Shown piece after piece: positions 1 through 11,700 of a DNA stretch of 64,000 nt. Each line of letters starts with the position of its first letter. Position 1 is the stretch's first letter. Source of the DNA: Amblyomma americanum (Eukaryota; Arthropoda; Arachnida; Ixodida; Ixodidae); the NCBI RefSeq assembly GCF_052857255.1, contig NC_135505.1, positions 140,714,343-140,778,342 on the forward strand, read 5' to 3'. The notes under the pieces were generated by a model. It saw only the letters and a program-made list of their open reading frames with translations, did no database searches and had not been told where the DNA came from. The position numbers and the translations under genes are program-made.

Positions 1-369
1 TAGTGTACCGCGCCGAGAAGGTCGAGCGCATAAAAGTCTTGCTATGAAGTTTTCCTTGTCTGATCTGGATGTGACCTTGGCTGAGGAGAAAGGCAACACC
101 ACAGCATCTAGGGCAGGAGTTGGTTTGCTCCAAATGACCACTGTGATAGCTTCTGTAAGGCGAGACTTCACACACGCGGCAAACATTTGCCGGGGGATGA
201 AGGAGGGGAGGTGAGTAGTTGGGTGGCGATTATGGAGGGTGATAATAATGTGGGAAAGCATGCCGAGATTGGCGATCGGTGATTCTTTTTGAGAACAGCT
301 GGCTTTCCTACTGCGTCTTAGAATACGATTTCTTTTAGTGCGCTAACATTCCCGCCTGCATAAGGAGAG

Positions 370-783
370 TCAAATAGGCACGTGCAGGCCTGTGTAGCGT
401 ATAAATGGTAGCAAGGCCTGGTGCTGGGGCCCATGGGTCCAGATTCTTGTGTCTGGTGTTCGGTTAGGGCGCGAACCCTGGCGTTGAGGCAAGTCAGCAA
501 AAAGTGAGCTAACGTCGCCTCTGTAGCGGTATAGGGGAAAGGGGCAGGTCAAAATAGCAGTGTTCGCAGCACCTACCCAGATTATCCCCAACGCTTCCTC
601 CTCATGACGAGCTAAATCGCCGGTAAGGTTGTATCCACGCGATGGAATTGAAGCAAGCGTGATCATCTGGATCGATTTGAGGCAGTAAGGCGTCTCATGC
701 GGATAACGTGTGCAGGCAACAGATATGTCATAACACTCACTAGGTTTTTGCACTCTATATGCAAGGTACTTTAGAGGCAGCCT
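370..783 (-). pseudogene. Unidentified open frame, possibly part of an old element
   Basis: An unbroken - strand frame of about 138 codons with a varied, protein-like composition (ECYDISVACTRYPHETPYCL; ILTCPFPLYRYRGDV). It is bounded by stops and has no ATG near its start. A second frame overlapping at 318-500 ends FDSPYAGGNVSALKEIVF and could be its continuation after a frameshift. It lies just upstream of a decayed LINE, so an element origin is plausible. The protein is not recognised. Confidence 0.35.
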
Positions 784-829
784 TCACTCAGCAACTCCTA
801 GACAATCAAACCAAACAAATTACGGGTCA

Positions 830-2390
830 TATCCTCAGAGTGGCCATACCCAACCACAGCCTGTCGGAGAGAAAAACCCTTGATATGACAGACGCCATCA
901 TCATCAGCTGATTGACTTATCACCTTCCTTATCACTTGCTCACCAAAACGGTGCAAGACAAAGCTGATGTGCTTATGAGAAAAGCGACCACCCCAGCTCT
1001 CCGCCTACCATAATCCGTTACCCCTAATGGCTTACTCGCAACGGGCACATACAACACGACCTTGGAGTTATTCGAGACCCGACGAAACAACTAGATGCTC
1101 CGAATAGCTCGCACAGAAACCGGCCAACACTTCATACGGCATCTGCACCTCGCCGCCACCACATGCTCATCTGCACCCACTTATCAAATCGTCCCAACTA
1201 AAATCTAGAGCCAAGTGCGCATCAAACCTCTATCCAGCAATATGAACACCGAGCTACACAGCGGCAGAAACCACGCCCGGGGTTGATATTACACCAAATA
1301 CTACGAAGGCAGATCCGACATCCTCTACTCGGGCGCGGCTCAGCACACCCTACCAGGTCGCCGCCGCGGTGGCTTTGTGGTTATGGCGCTCGGTTTCTGA
1401 CCCGCGTGACCCGGTTCTGGTCCCGGCCTCGTCTGCTGAATTTCCATGGAAGCGAAATTCTAGAGGCCCTTGTATAGTGCGATGTGTGCACGTTAAAGAA
1501 TCCCAGGTGGTCGAAATTTCCCGAGCCCTTTACTACGGTGTCCCTCATAGCGCGAGTCGCTTTTGGAAGCTAAATCCCCATAACCCGAACCAAAACACCC
1601 TACCAAGCTCTTATACCACTGTCACTGCCTGCTAAGATGGCGCCGTCAAGGCTGCAGCTACCCTCCACGCCAACAACCCTTCGGAGGCTGAGGGCGCGGC
1701 GGTCTTTTTGGGGCTCATACACGTTATACAAAATCAAGACGTTACTGAAATCTTCACCGACTGCCAAGCTGCGTAGCGCCACTATCAGCAAAACATTATC
1801 ACACCAGCCAACCGACGCATTCTGCCATTAGGATCACAAGCTTACCCAAGAGACAACTCTCAGGTCGGTTTCTTGGCATGCCTTGATCTCCGGTAACCGG
1901 CGCATTCATGCTCTATGTCGAGAACTATCCCTCCGGGCCCCTGAAGATCGAGTCCCCAAATCCTAGCAGGAAACCTCGCGGGCTCTACTCACACGCCGCC
2001 AAACAACCACCGAATACAGAAACAGCAGCTTCACACCCCCATGATCTCGTCACACATCAGATTCGAAATACAGCGCGGTCTGGAGGCAACTGCAGACAAA
2101 CTGCTACGTTGCAAGTTGCCTCCTTCCTTTCTACCACCCTGCCTTGACCCTCAAACTTTTCTGGACATATATGGCGGCCAAGGCCACCCTCATGCACTAC
2201 CTGCTGTAGTGCCTCCACACTATGGCAGTTTCCCCCATACCCTACCCATCTCTCTCCTCGCGGGAGGCTGCTCTTCGAGCTGCTCAACCAACTGGCCAAA
2301 CGTGACGAGTGGACAGAGCTCTCCGTGAAAGCCCACCTTTGAGGATGTTTTGTTCTTTTTTTAAGTAAAGTTGTTCCTCCTCCTTGACTT
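830..2390 (+). mobile_element. Decayed LINE: RT C-terminus and RNase H, split by a SINE
   Basis: Seen through frameshifts and stops: around 930-1140 LLTKTVQDKADVLMRKA and then TYNTTLELFE, as in the RT C-terminus of LINEs with RNase H; around 1220-1345 PLSSNMNTELHSGR and DILYSGAAQHT, the first RNase H strand; after the SINE, NPSEAEGAAVFLGL and EIFTDCQAA, the second and third RNase H motifs; then LQTN and ATLMHYLL, the terminal region. The 3' end has TTTTTTTAAGTAAAGTTGTTCCTCCTCC, near 2370-2390. The element is dead. Clade assignment (I/R1-like) is inference. Confidence 0.7.
1356..1594 (+). mobile_element. tRNA-derived SINE (Ruka type), full length
   Basis: Begins gccgccgcggtggctttgtgg (A-box region), with a degenerate B box ccggttctggtcccgg. 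The body includes gaaattctagaggccc and ccaggtggtcgaaattt, and the 3' end is ccccataacccgaacc. An 11-bp direct repeat ACACCCTACCA at 1345-1355 and 1595-1605 is the target-site duplication. Confidence 0.9.
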
Positions 2391-2399
2391 GCAGTGGAG

Positions 2400-5300
2400 G
2401 AGGTTCGCTTTCCACTTCCTTGAGACGGTGAGTACTGCGTCCAGCCCACATAACTCAGACAGGAAATGGACGAGGCTGCGGTTACTTTAAGCACAGACGC
2501 ACGAGAGTGGGGAGTGCATCCGCCGGCACCGTCTTCTCAGGGCGCACTCTGGGATGGGCATCCCTGGCTTCAAGGATCTGAGGCGCCATGCATGTGCGCT
2601 TTCACCACTTCTCCTCTAGAACGACTAGCAACGATGACGCAGGTCTGCGGGCACTCACGAAAAACGCAGATATGATGCGCGTTATTATCATGGCCCTCAT
2701 GACTGACAAAGATAAATGAAAACCTACACTAGAGTGAAGGCTTGCTATTTCCTTCTATGGCACGGGAGTAATTCAGGACGATTGTGGGTAGCATTTCGAG
2801 GCCCCGGTCGGTTGAAAGCAGTATGCACGCTCTAGGTAAGCAGCGGCTATAGGCGTGAGGAAGTACGGAGAGGCGATGGAAACTGTTGCAGAAGCGCTAT
2901 CTGACGGATCGCGCCCTTTAGCGAGATACGCACAGCGCTACCGAGATACGTCGTGGAGATACGCGCATTTGTGTTGGGAGCGGGGTTTTCCAGAATTCGG
3001 CAGCATACAGCGCTTTTCAGTTATGCTGGGTCTGCGGCACGGACGAGCCGTTTTATCTGCATGCATAAATAGTGCAAGTCGTTAGCATGGAACAGCTTTG
3101 TAGGCTTGTTGTGCTAGGGTCTCTGAGGGAGCAATCCGTGGCCGCCCTCTGTGGCGATAAATATTCGCTCTGCGTATCATCTTGCAAACAGAGCTTAACA
3201 GCAGGGCGTAGTTACTCCGCAGGCCGAAATTTTCGCAGGAGTGACAGCTTTGGAAAAGTAACTGTCGCATATAGTCGCAGCTTGCAATATCTATGTGCAC
3301 ATACCTAGAACCAGGAAGGCGCCGTCAGATAGCGCTGCCCAGACTTTTTTAATTTTTTTCGTGGTCCTTCTCTTTTGTCACGTAAGATGTTGCTCACGCA
3401 TGTCTGCGGGCAAACTTATGCCTCCTTAGTTTAGGTCTCTTTTTAACATCAGACGTGCATATTTCGTGACCAGCCTAGAGAGAAGAATAAAGCCGGCAAA
3501 ATATTATGTACATGATTTTCAGCAGCTTACTTCGGTAGTTGGGGTTTTTAGCGAAGTTTCCTCGGCGCGAAAGCTAGTCAAAGTAATGTTGCACGCATAC
3601 ATATATTTTCTTCGATAGTTAAATAATAAAAACAAGAAAACGCGCGAATAAACAAGTTTCTTAGGCACCCGCGCCTGGATGCGCTTCATTCCTTCTTGCA
3701 CCTAGCATTAGTTTTCAATCTGAGTGATTTCGTCTGTCCACCACACGAGAGAGCCCACAAGGCGCGTAGGCTTCCGGAGAGAAATAGAGACATGTTGATG
3801 CAGTTCCTGTTGCTGCCAAATTCAAGCGGTTATGTTAGCTTCTTTTCTTTCTCTCGTTAAGTTCGCAAACTAATGCTCGATAGTTTTTCTTTCGTTTTTC
3901 CTAGCTTTACTTGCCCATTGTTCGGTTTGGCAGTGGTGTTCCTCTGTTTGGCAACTGGTGCTTCAAGCTGATGTAGCTCATAGACATTCTCTCTGGCGTT
4001 AGTTGTTCCCTTCCTCTCTTGTTAGTTCTCCACGCTAGAAAGTCAACATAAAATTTTATTTGCAGCGTTTTGCATCCAATACCAGTTTTGGTATTGATGG
4101 AGCAAGCAAAAAGCCTAAAATGGGCTTCACAAGTCTTGCCCTTCTTGCATTTGATGGAGTGACGGTGAGCTGACGTATTGCAGAATGTGCTAGAAAAAAA
4201 ACGAGAGGTTCAAGCAATGGGAGAAAAAAAAATATATATGCATGTCAGCAAAAGTTATTGCTAAAAACAAACAATATATTATGAACCAGAGCATTTCCGC
4301 TTCATGTGCAGTAAAAAGAGCAGACATGGGAAGAAGAGCAAGAAAATTGATCAGGATACAAAAAAAAAAATAAACAGCAATAATTCTAGGATGTCTTTGC
4401 CTTCATGGATTGCATTCTCGTTGTCGCTATGATAGACGTTCCTCATCGTGATCTAATAAAAAGGACACAGAGTACTCACTGCTGCGCAGTATCATAATTC
4501 TTGATATCATTATTTCAAGTGTGAGTAGGATTTCTCAGTTTTTTGGTGCTATCGCAAACAATTCCTTTCAGCGCTGTTTTTCTGCAGTGATCTCAGTACT
4601 AAACATTCAGTCGAAAGTATTCAATGTTGCGGATTTTCACTCTCCCTCCCAGTCTGCCTGTGCTAATGGGGCTAATATGCAGCTGCACTTTGCAGTGAAG
4701 TCTAGTTGTGACGGGTGCCGCATAGATTTCTATTGTGTGACCCTATTTTGAATGCCCCTTCTTTTCGGCCACGAACAACTGATGTGAGCTTGCGGCCTAC
4801 TGAGGGAAGTTTTCATCGGCTGCACTCAGCCTAATGTAGTCTAGTGATCTTCCCCTAGGCATTCTTCCCGCTTTCTATATTTCTAATACCATAACACAGG
4901 AAAAATATTTTCTGGCGCTTGATTTATTTTAACTATGTTGTTATTATGCAAACTGTAAGTAAAAGAATTTAATCATAGCTTATGTGGTTTAACCGTATTG
5001 GTTAACATGAGTGCAATGTGGATTATACAGTGTATTTTGTTGGTGGTGTCTGAAGTGCAGATTACTTTTATAATCATGTGTCTGATTGCCTGCATAGCAT
5101 TGTTAATTATACAATGCTGCTGTCATCATGTGGTTGGTTTACTTTTATGATATAGCTGCATGAGGCGTGTAATCATTTATTTTTCATTTTTAGGGTGTGG
5201 TCTTGTGTTCGTGTGTGCACTCTTACGCCTCACTCTTTCATATTCAGGTGTGTGGATCCGTTACTAGCCTTTCGCTATGGATCGGCTCAGCTTTGTGCAT

Positions 5301-7237
5301 TGGAGATGTACTTCAAATGACAATAATAATAATAAAAACATGAAATCTCCGCGCATGGACCTATCCGTCACACATTACACGCTGCATCAGCGCGTGCTTT
5401 CCATAGTATCAAGTAACCATATGGATTGTTCTATATTAACCTGAACGTAGCAGTATATCGTAACTGCACAATGCATGCTAAAAGTCTATGAAGAACTTAT
5501 CCTATAAGAGTATGCTACTGACGCGGTTCTTCGCGCAAAAGTTTTGTCCATATTACAACATGTGTGCTTTACGTTTTTAATCTTCCCGCATACTACAAGA
5601 AATGCTCGGAGATTCGTCTTTCAAACCACGTGGAATGTCTTCCTAGACAAAAGCATGCTATAAATATGACATCATTCCTCGACAGTGCTCTCTCTTGACG
5701 TGCATATATGAACATATATGTCATTTGACTCAAAGTGACCGTTTATGTATAGTACATCACTTGTCGCAAGTACCTTACGGTTAGCGTCATACGTCTGCGA
5801 ATAGAGTGAAATTCTGTATCCATCAGCCGCATGTTAGTGTCACTAACTCCGCAACTCTGGAAAGTTGGTTCCATATCCGACGCATGCCAAGACAAGATTG
5901 CGTCTCAGCAGTTAACCAGTGTCTCGCGGCGTATAGCGGGTGAAGCCTTTGCTATTTAAGCAGTTTAGCTGTGAATCGCATTCGAGGTAAAATACTGAAG
6001 TGCGGATTTATGAGCAACTCTTGATGAGGACGTTATAGGGGTTCTAGGAAGGAGAGTTTTCGTAGCGCATATCTCGAGCTTTTTTTTTTTTTGTCGAGAG
6101 AATAATGGTGCCAAAGTACTTTCCTTGTTGCATGTTTCTTGCTTAAAGGTCATGAGCATTATGATGATGACGATCTCGTCAAGGAAAAGAAGTCACTGAG
6201 CTCGGCATCAGAAACAAACGTGTGGCAAACAACATTCCTTCTGGACATTTCTTGTTGGATAGGTGACCTGCACCTATAACCATCGATTTGTTCAGTACTT
6301 TTGGACGCCAGACAGCCCAATAAAGAGCTATATTTGAAAGCCTTTAAGTGCCTTCTTCACTGTCGGACTGCCGTCAACACTACGTGACAATAACGATAGA
6401 TCTAGAAAAGGAAAATTTTTAAATTACACATAATATCATAACAAAAGGCATGCAAAAACTTGAGCTTGACTCCGAGTGCAAGGGCTCAAAAGTTTTGTCC
6501 GTTCAGGAAAAAAGCATTTGAATTTTGTGTTTCTTTTTGTTGCAGTTAATGAGCGCACATAGAAAAAAATACCAATGCCATCAGGTGTACACGTCGTGCT
6601 TTGTCTTGCGATGCGGTCGTAAAGCTGAGCAAAAACTGCAAGACACGCTCGTGTGCTGTGCGGTGTCAACACACGTTAAAGGACCGCAGTTGGTCTAAAA
6701 TGATATTATGCACTCATTGGATGAAGCCGCATACCGCTGTAATTTACGTTCATAACGATCACTATTCTGATTAGCTATCGAAGAAGGCAAAGTTGAACAT
6801 TCGTTTGGGAAGGCTAGATGCTGGGATCACACTTTTGAAGCGCCGCCGCTACACAGCAACCTTACCCTCACGGCGCGGTGGGGGCGCCCAGTCTAAGAGA
6901 CTTTGTCTTTCCTTTCTTCATTGCCAATCGCTTCAAACGGCAGCGCCTGCATGCAGCTCCTGTTCAGCAGTACGCAAGCATTTAGCCCATCTCGGCAGTG
7001 GTTGAACGCGCGCATTGAAGCTGCAGAACCGACTTCAATGACGCCTGCTTGCCCCATTCATCATTTTCTTGAATTCTGTGCTTGACTACGCGACTAAACA
7101 ATGAACGACGGCTTTTCCCAAACTAGAACCAATTTATTTGCTTTCTACTTTCTTTTGCTATCTTTTTAGTTTTCATAAATACTTCCGAAAAGAAGTTAAA
7201 TGCTTTGCGCTATATTATCGAAAGCACTCTGCGGATT
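2400..7237. other. No gene or recognised element seen
   Basis: Only short, unrelated open frames (at most 78 codons) occur. The stretch from about 3300 is AT-rich with homopolymer runs. No convincing exon pair, tRNA or SINE was found here. Confidence 0.4.
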
Positions 7238-7585
7238 TGACGCCGAAGTCACGGGCGTGGCATCAATATCTCCAAGCCGAAGAGATGTGCAGAACATCAC
7301 AATGTCCGCGCGGCAGGCATGGGCCTGGCATGAACATTTCGACGCCAAAGACATGGACGTGGCACCAAAATTACACTGCCAAAAACATGGTTGTGGCATC
7401 AACACATGTTCCCGGGGCACATGGGTATGGCATCAACATAACCACGCCGTTGGCATAGGCGTGGCGTCAATATTTCATTGCCAATTTCGCCAGCGTGACA
7501 TCAACACCCATGCCGAAGGCATGGGCGTGGCATCGACATAACTACTGTGAAGGCATGGGCGTGGCATCAACATCTTTTGCCGTTG
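7238..7585 (+). repeat. Diverged 33-34 bp minisatellite
   Basis: The phrase GGCGTGGCATCAACAT recurs with variation near 7258, 7326, 7360, 7394, 7428, 7461, 7494, 7528 and 7561, giving a period of 33-34 bp over about ten units. The open frames across it come from the repeat and show a periodic peptide (GVAS, VAPK, VWHQH), so they are not taken as genes. Confidence 0.8.
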
Positions 7586-8772
7586 GTGCCCCATCTGCCG
7601 GACGCAAATGGGCTTCGGGTGGAGAAGCCTTCCGAAGGCCTGTCGACTGGCCGGTCGCCTTCGGCGAGCTGTTACAGATGCAACGGTCGCAGTCATGTCG
7701 TACGCAGGGTGGACGCAAGCGTGGTAAATGTCAGAATCAGCGCCTTCTCTGTCTTCGTCCTTAGATTTTTCAGGGCACCGACTTGGATCTCCTGTCGCGG
7801 GGTACCCTGCTAGGGTCTCCCGATCAGAGTGCCCCTTTAGGTAGGACAAGGAGATGGCGATCCCCGAGGCCATGCGTCGCACCCACAACTTCAACCGGAA
7901 CAAGCATCTCGATAGCAACCCCTTGTGAGCGGACTACGTCAGGATGTTGAATATCAAGCATGGCACCGTTGGCGGCCGCGCCGACAGGTACTTTCTGTCC
8001 AACCGGAGGTGGTAGGTCTAGTCCTTGGAGACTGGCAAGCGGACGGCACGCAAGATCCCGGGCAAAAAGTATCTTCCTCAGTTGGTCTCCATGAACGGTG
8101 TAGGTTCCGAACTTGCGGTTCGTCGATGTGGGTGACGTCTGTAGGTCCCGGAGCATGGTGTCTCGGCACATGCTTGCAGGTCTTCCTCCAGCTGGTTTGG
8201 AAAGAGTCGTTCTCGACAGCATTAAAACGGGATGTGATACCGATCACACTGAAGCAGCTCCCCGCCAAGGCTTCATCACTGGCAGCGAGGCGAGGTGTCC
8301 TTTGATGGCCTCCGATAGAGCGAGGCCTAGACGGGTGCTGGTGCGCGTGATGTCTGGCGGCTTGCCGGGGCCCTGCTTCGCGTGGAAGCGTCCTGACGGA
8401 GCCAGGCTCACCCTCGTGCTAGCTCCTTCCGAGAACTTGGACGAGGAGGTCTTCCCTGGTTTGTGGACCGGAGGACACTTGCAGCGCATGATCGGCGGGG
8501 GAGTGGCGGCTCTTTGTTCTGCTGACTGCTGCTTCAGCGCCTGTTCTACTGCGCGTGAAATGACGTCACTCTCGCGGTTGGCTGGCTGTGCACTTCGTTT
8601 CTTTTGCTCTCTTCTTTCGTCCTTGTCTTCTTCTCCGCAGGATTCTTATAATGTTCGTGTCTTTCAAGGTCAACATCGGATGGCTGAACACTGCACTGGG
8701 CTTTTGTGGAGGGTAGAGCACTTCAGAAAAATTCGTGTATCATTCAAGACGTCTGGAATCCATGCACTTTAA
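7586..8772. other. GC-rich block with overlapping open frames, no identified product
   Basis: Long frames overlap on both strands: 219 codons at 8113-8772 (+), 132 at 7824-8222 (-), 147 at 7475-7918 (-) and 104 at 7954-8268 (-). High GC makes chance frames likely. No family motif was recognised. A decayed element or a 5' genic CpG-rich segment are both possible. Confidence 0.35.
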
Positions 8773-8792
8773 TGAGAGCAAAAGCATCGTAC

Positions 8793-9112
8793 GTACCGCC
8801 GCGGTGGTTCAGATTTTAGAGCACTCAACTACTTAGCGGGAGTACCCGGGCTCGAAACCTGGTGCGGCGGTCGCGTTTCGGCTTGGGCGAAACGCAAAAA
8901 GGCGCCAGTGCGCCGTGCGATATCAGTACACGCTAAAGATCCCCAAGTGGCCACAAGTATTCCGGAGCCCTCGACTACGGCACCTCCTTTTTCTATTCCT
9001 TCTTTTACTTCTATTCCTTTATGCATTTCATTGTGGCGCGGTTGAGCTGTCTCCCGGTTTGTGAGACAGTTACTGCGCCATCTCCTTCCCTCAAAAACCA
9101 CCAAATACATTG
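8793..9112 (+). mobile_element. tRNA-derived SINE, second subfamily (ATTCCGGAGCCC/GCGCCATTTCC type)
   Basis: Starts ccgccgcggtggttcag (A box), with B box gggctcgaaacctg. The body is gttaaagatcccc-like, then cttcttttacttctattcc, and the end is gcgccatctccttccctcaaaaaccacc. The flanks gcaaaagcatcg and gcaaaggcgtccg are only a weak duplication. Confidence 0.8.
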
Positions 9113-9629
9113 CAAAGGCGTCCGCCAGGCCCTGGTCGGTCAGTTTGACTTCACCGATGGGATCCGGAATCTCGCAAACTGTAAACGCATTTCACGCACC
9201 TCCATTAGGAGCACTGGAAATGCGTAATGGGCTAATGCCTCGTACTCTTGGCTCGCCTTGAACGATGCCGTGACATAGCGTTATCTTCCTATTGCAGTTG
9301 TTCTGTTGGTGCGGTAAACGAAGCAACAACCAGAGCGGCGGCAGCTTCGCAGTCTCCGTCGATCTGGATTACTCCAAATTGCATCGCTATCCCCTACCCG
9401 TATGCAGCTAATTCTTAACCGGTGAGACTGTCGAATACTTTGGTGTTCTAGCGATTGCCTTTTCTTCGAACTGACTACTTGTGTGCCGACGCCTGCATGT
9501 CTTTTCTCTCTTTCCCGTTTCGTCTTAAAATGTTCAGTACAGTGCAGAGACGTTCACTTCTAACTGTTTATGCTGACTGTATTTTTACTGTATTATGCTG
9601 ACTGTTTTTATTTCCTGCATCACCGTAAA

Positions 9630-10060
9630 GGGTTGCCCCGCTAAGTTCTGATGCCGCTAGTGGCTGTGGGGCAGGTCGTCTGTGGTCGAATTGTGCGCGC
9701 TCCGAGGACTGAGAAAAAATAACGACAGAATTGTGCCCAAAATACGACAAAGTGATTAGTGGTTTTGTCGTAACGACAGGTTTCTCTTTAGCATTCTAAT
9801 ATTTTTCTGACCTACTGCGGTATTTTTCTCTGGGAAGGACGCAGAATATTGGAGAAAATCCTGTCGTGGCGACAAAAGTTTTTTTGCCGTTACTCCACGT
9901 ACATGGCAAAAATATTACAAGAAATCTGTTGTGACGACAAAAACACTTGTTGTTTTCCGAATAGAGTGCAAAGGGGTGATCCTGCTATGTTCTGACGACA
10001 ATGGTGGCAGTGAGGGCGAGCCGTTAGTGACCGCATTTTGTGCGCTCCAAGGGCTCATCA
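9630..10060. repeat. Dispersed-type repeat with TGTCG-nnn-CGACA palindromes
   Basis: Two diverged direct copies of about 85 bp (about 9633-9715 and 9973-10060, sharing GCTA-GTTCTGA and TGTGCGCTCC) flank three short palindromes at 9766-9778, 9862-9874 and 9927-9939 (the third with one mismatch). No coding frame is present. Confidence 0.6.
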
Positions 10061-11557
10061 GTCAATTGTATTTCTCTGCCAGGGCTTACAGCTCATACAG
10101 CTGGGAATCCCTATAGCAGCCCCAAGATCACCGCCAAACAACCACGCAACAAGGCGAAGCTTCATGCACCAAACAAAAGCTTCACACGAAGGGAAGTCGG
10201 AGCAGCGAAGTTTCGGTGCGGAGCAGTCTCGGTGGAGAAGTCCAATCAGCACTAAGAAACCTCTTGATAGTTGACTGCTCCAACGATCTCTTCGTCATGG
10301 GCGCCCCATATTCCGAAAGTTACTGTCCTGTATGGGTCCCCAATTGTGGCGTTTTAGACATCCTACTAATCTTTGCCATCGCCGGCTTTATCAGCTGCTT
10401 ATACCATGTTGTTCACCTTGCTATTTTATCTTTATCTTGCTAAAGAAGAGCATTGAGCATTCCATCGCCTTTTTTGACACCGAAGCTCGATGTCCACTTG
10501 CTTGATCGTTGTCCCTGGCTAGCGCTAGGCTACTTAACTGGTGGAAGGAGATTGTCTTGAGCTTCGTTTTCCGGCATCCTCTCTTGGCGCAATTTTCAGA
10601 CATAGTTGTAACCAGGAAGTGTGTGTTGGGTCCTCCGAGTTATTGTCTTGGCCATTTTTGCGCTGCATTTTGTTGCTGAATTGTATCCTTTTGCTACCAG
10701 AATGACTACTTTGAGGGAGAATCTTTGTACATATACCCTTTGTCACATTTTTGACATAATGGCTACTCCTTTCTCGCCCTTGATTGCAATTTCTGACCGT
10801 TGTGTGTGATGTTTCTTTCATGCCAATTGGTTTATTCTGCAGTCTCAAACATGTAAATTATTTCTTTTTGTGCTTGTGCATTAAAAACCCATCTTCAAGT
10901 GTAATCTTGGCTGCCTTGTGTATCCCGTGGCACCAGTATGTGCAGTTTGAATATGAAAAAATCAACAGACACACCTCACTCGTCATGTCGTAGGTACTTA
11001 CTGAATGTGAATGTTAGAATCTGTAGATGCTAAGAAAAGGCTCTCCATTTAGTATGGCGCTTACCCGGCTTGGACAATCAACCAAGGCCTCTAGAGGCAG
11101 CACTTCGCTCTTGTGACTCAGGTCTTGTAACGAAGGCTAAAAATCTGGTATCGTGGCCTACGACCTACGCCAGAAACGCTATTGAGGCGTTCTTAAAGCA
11201 TTCGCGAGCCACATGCTTGAGCGCCGGGCTGTAGAAAGACAACGCGTGTCCGTTTCTTTGATTGACCAACGGATGTGACATGCGTACTCTTCGTATAATG
11301 AACTAAATTGAGCTTTCCCTTGCATTCTCTCTCGCCTATTTTTCTCGCCACGGGTGTAGGATAGCAAACAGGCCATTGCCTGGTTACCATCCTTACCTTT
11401 CTTTGTTTCTGTATCTCCTTCCCTCTACTCAGCATGTTAAGCATAGATGTGAAGGGAAGAGAGGTGATCGTTATGGCATAAATGACGGAAGCCAACAGCA
11501 ACAGGAGCCAAAGAGCACAGAGGATGTTTTATTTTTCCTAATTTGTATTTTTTCCTC
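10061..11557. other. No gene or recognised element seen
   Basis: Only short open frames without family motifs. Several hydrophobic frames near 10620-10990 are too short, and lack splice context, to be called. Confidence 0.35.
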
Positions 11558-11700
11558 AATATGATGATAATAAAATCAGAAGAAAAACAACCACATGCCG
11601 CTGGTGGGATCCTAACCCACGACCTCTGATTTTCTCGGATCTTCATTCTGTTCGTATTGATCGCAATCCTGGTTATCGCGGCTGTAATGAAGAAGCCCAC
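11558..11700 (-). mobile_element. tRNA-related SINE fragment, third type
   Basis: On the - strand it reads gaggtcgtgggttaggatcccaccagcggcatgtgg (B-box-like ggttaggatccc), followed by gttgtttttcttctgattttattatcatcat as tail. The tRNA part upstream is degenerate. Confidence 0.55.
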
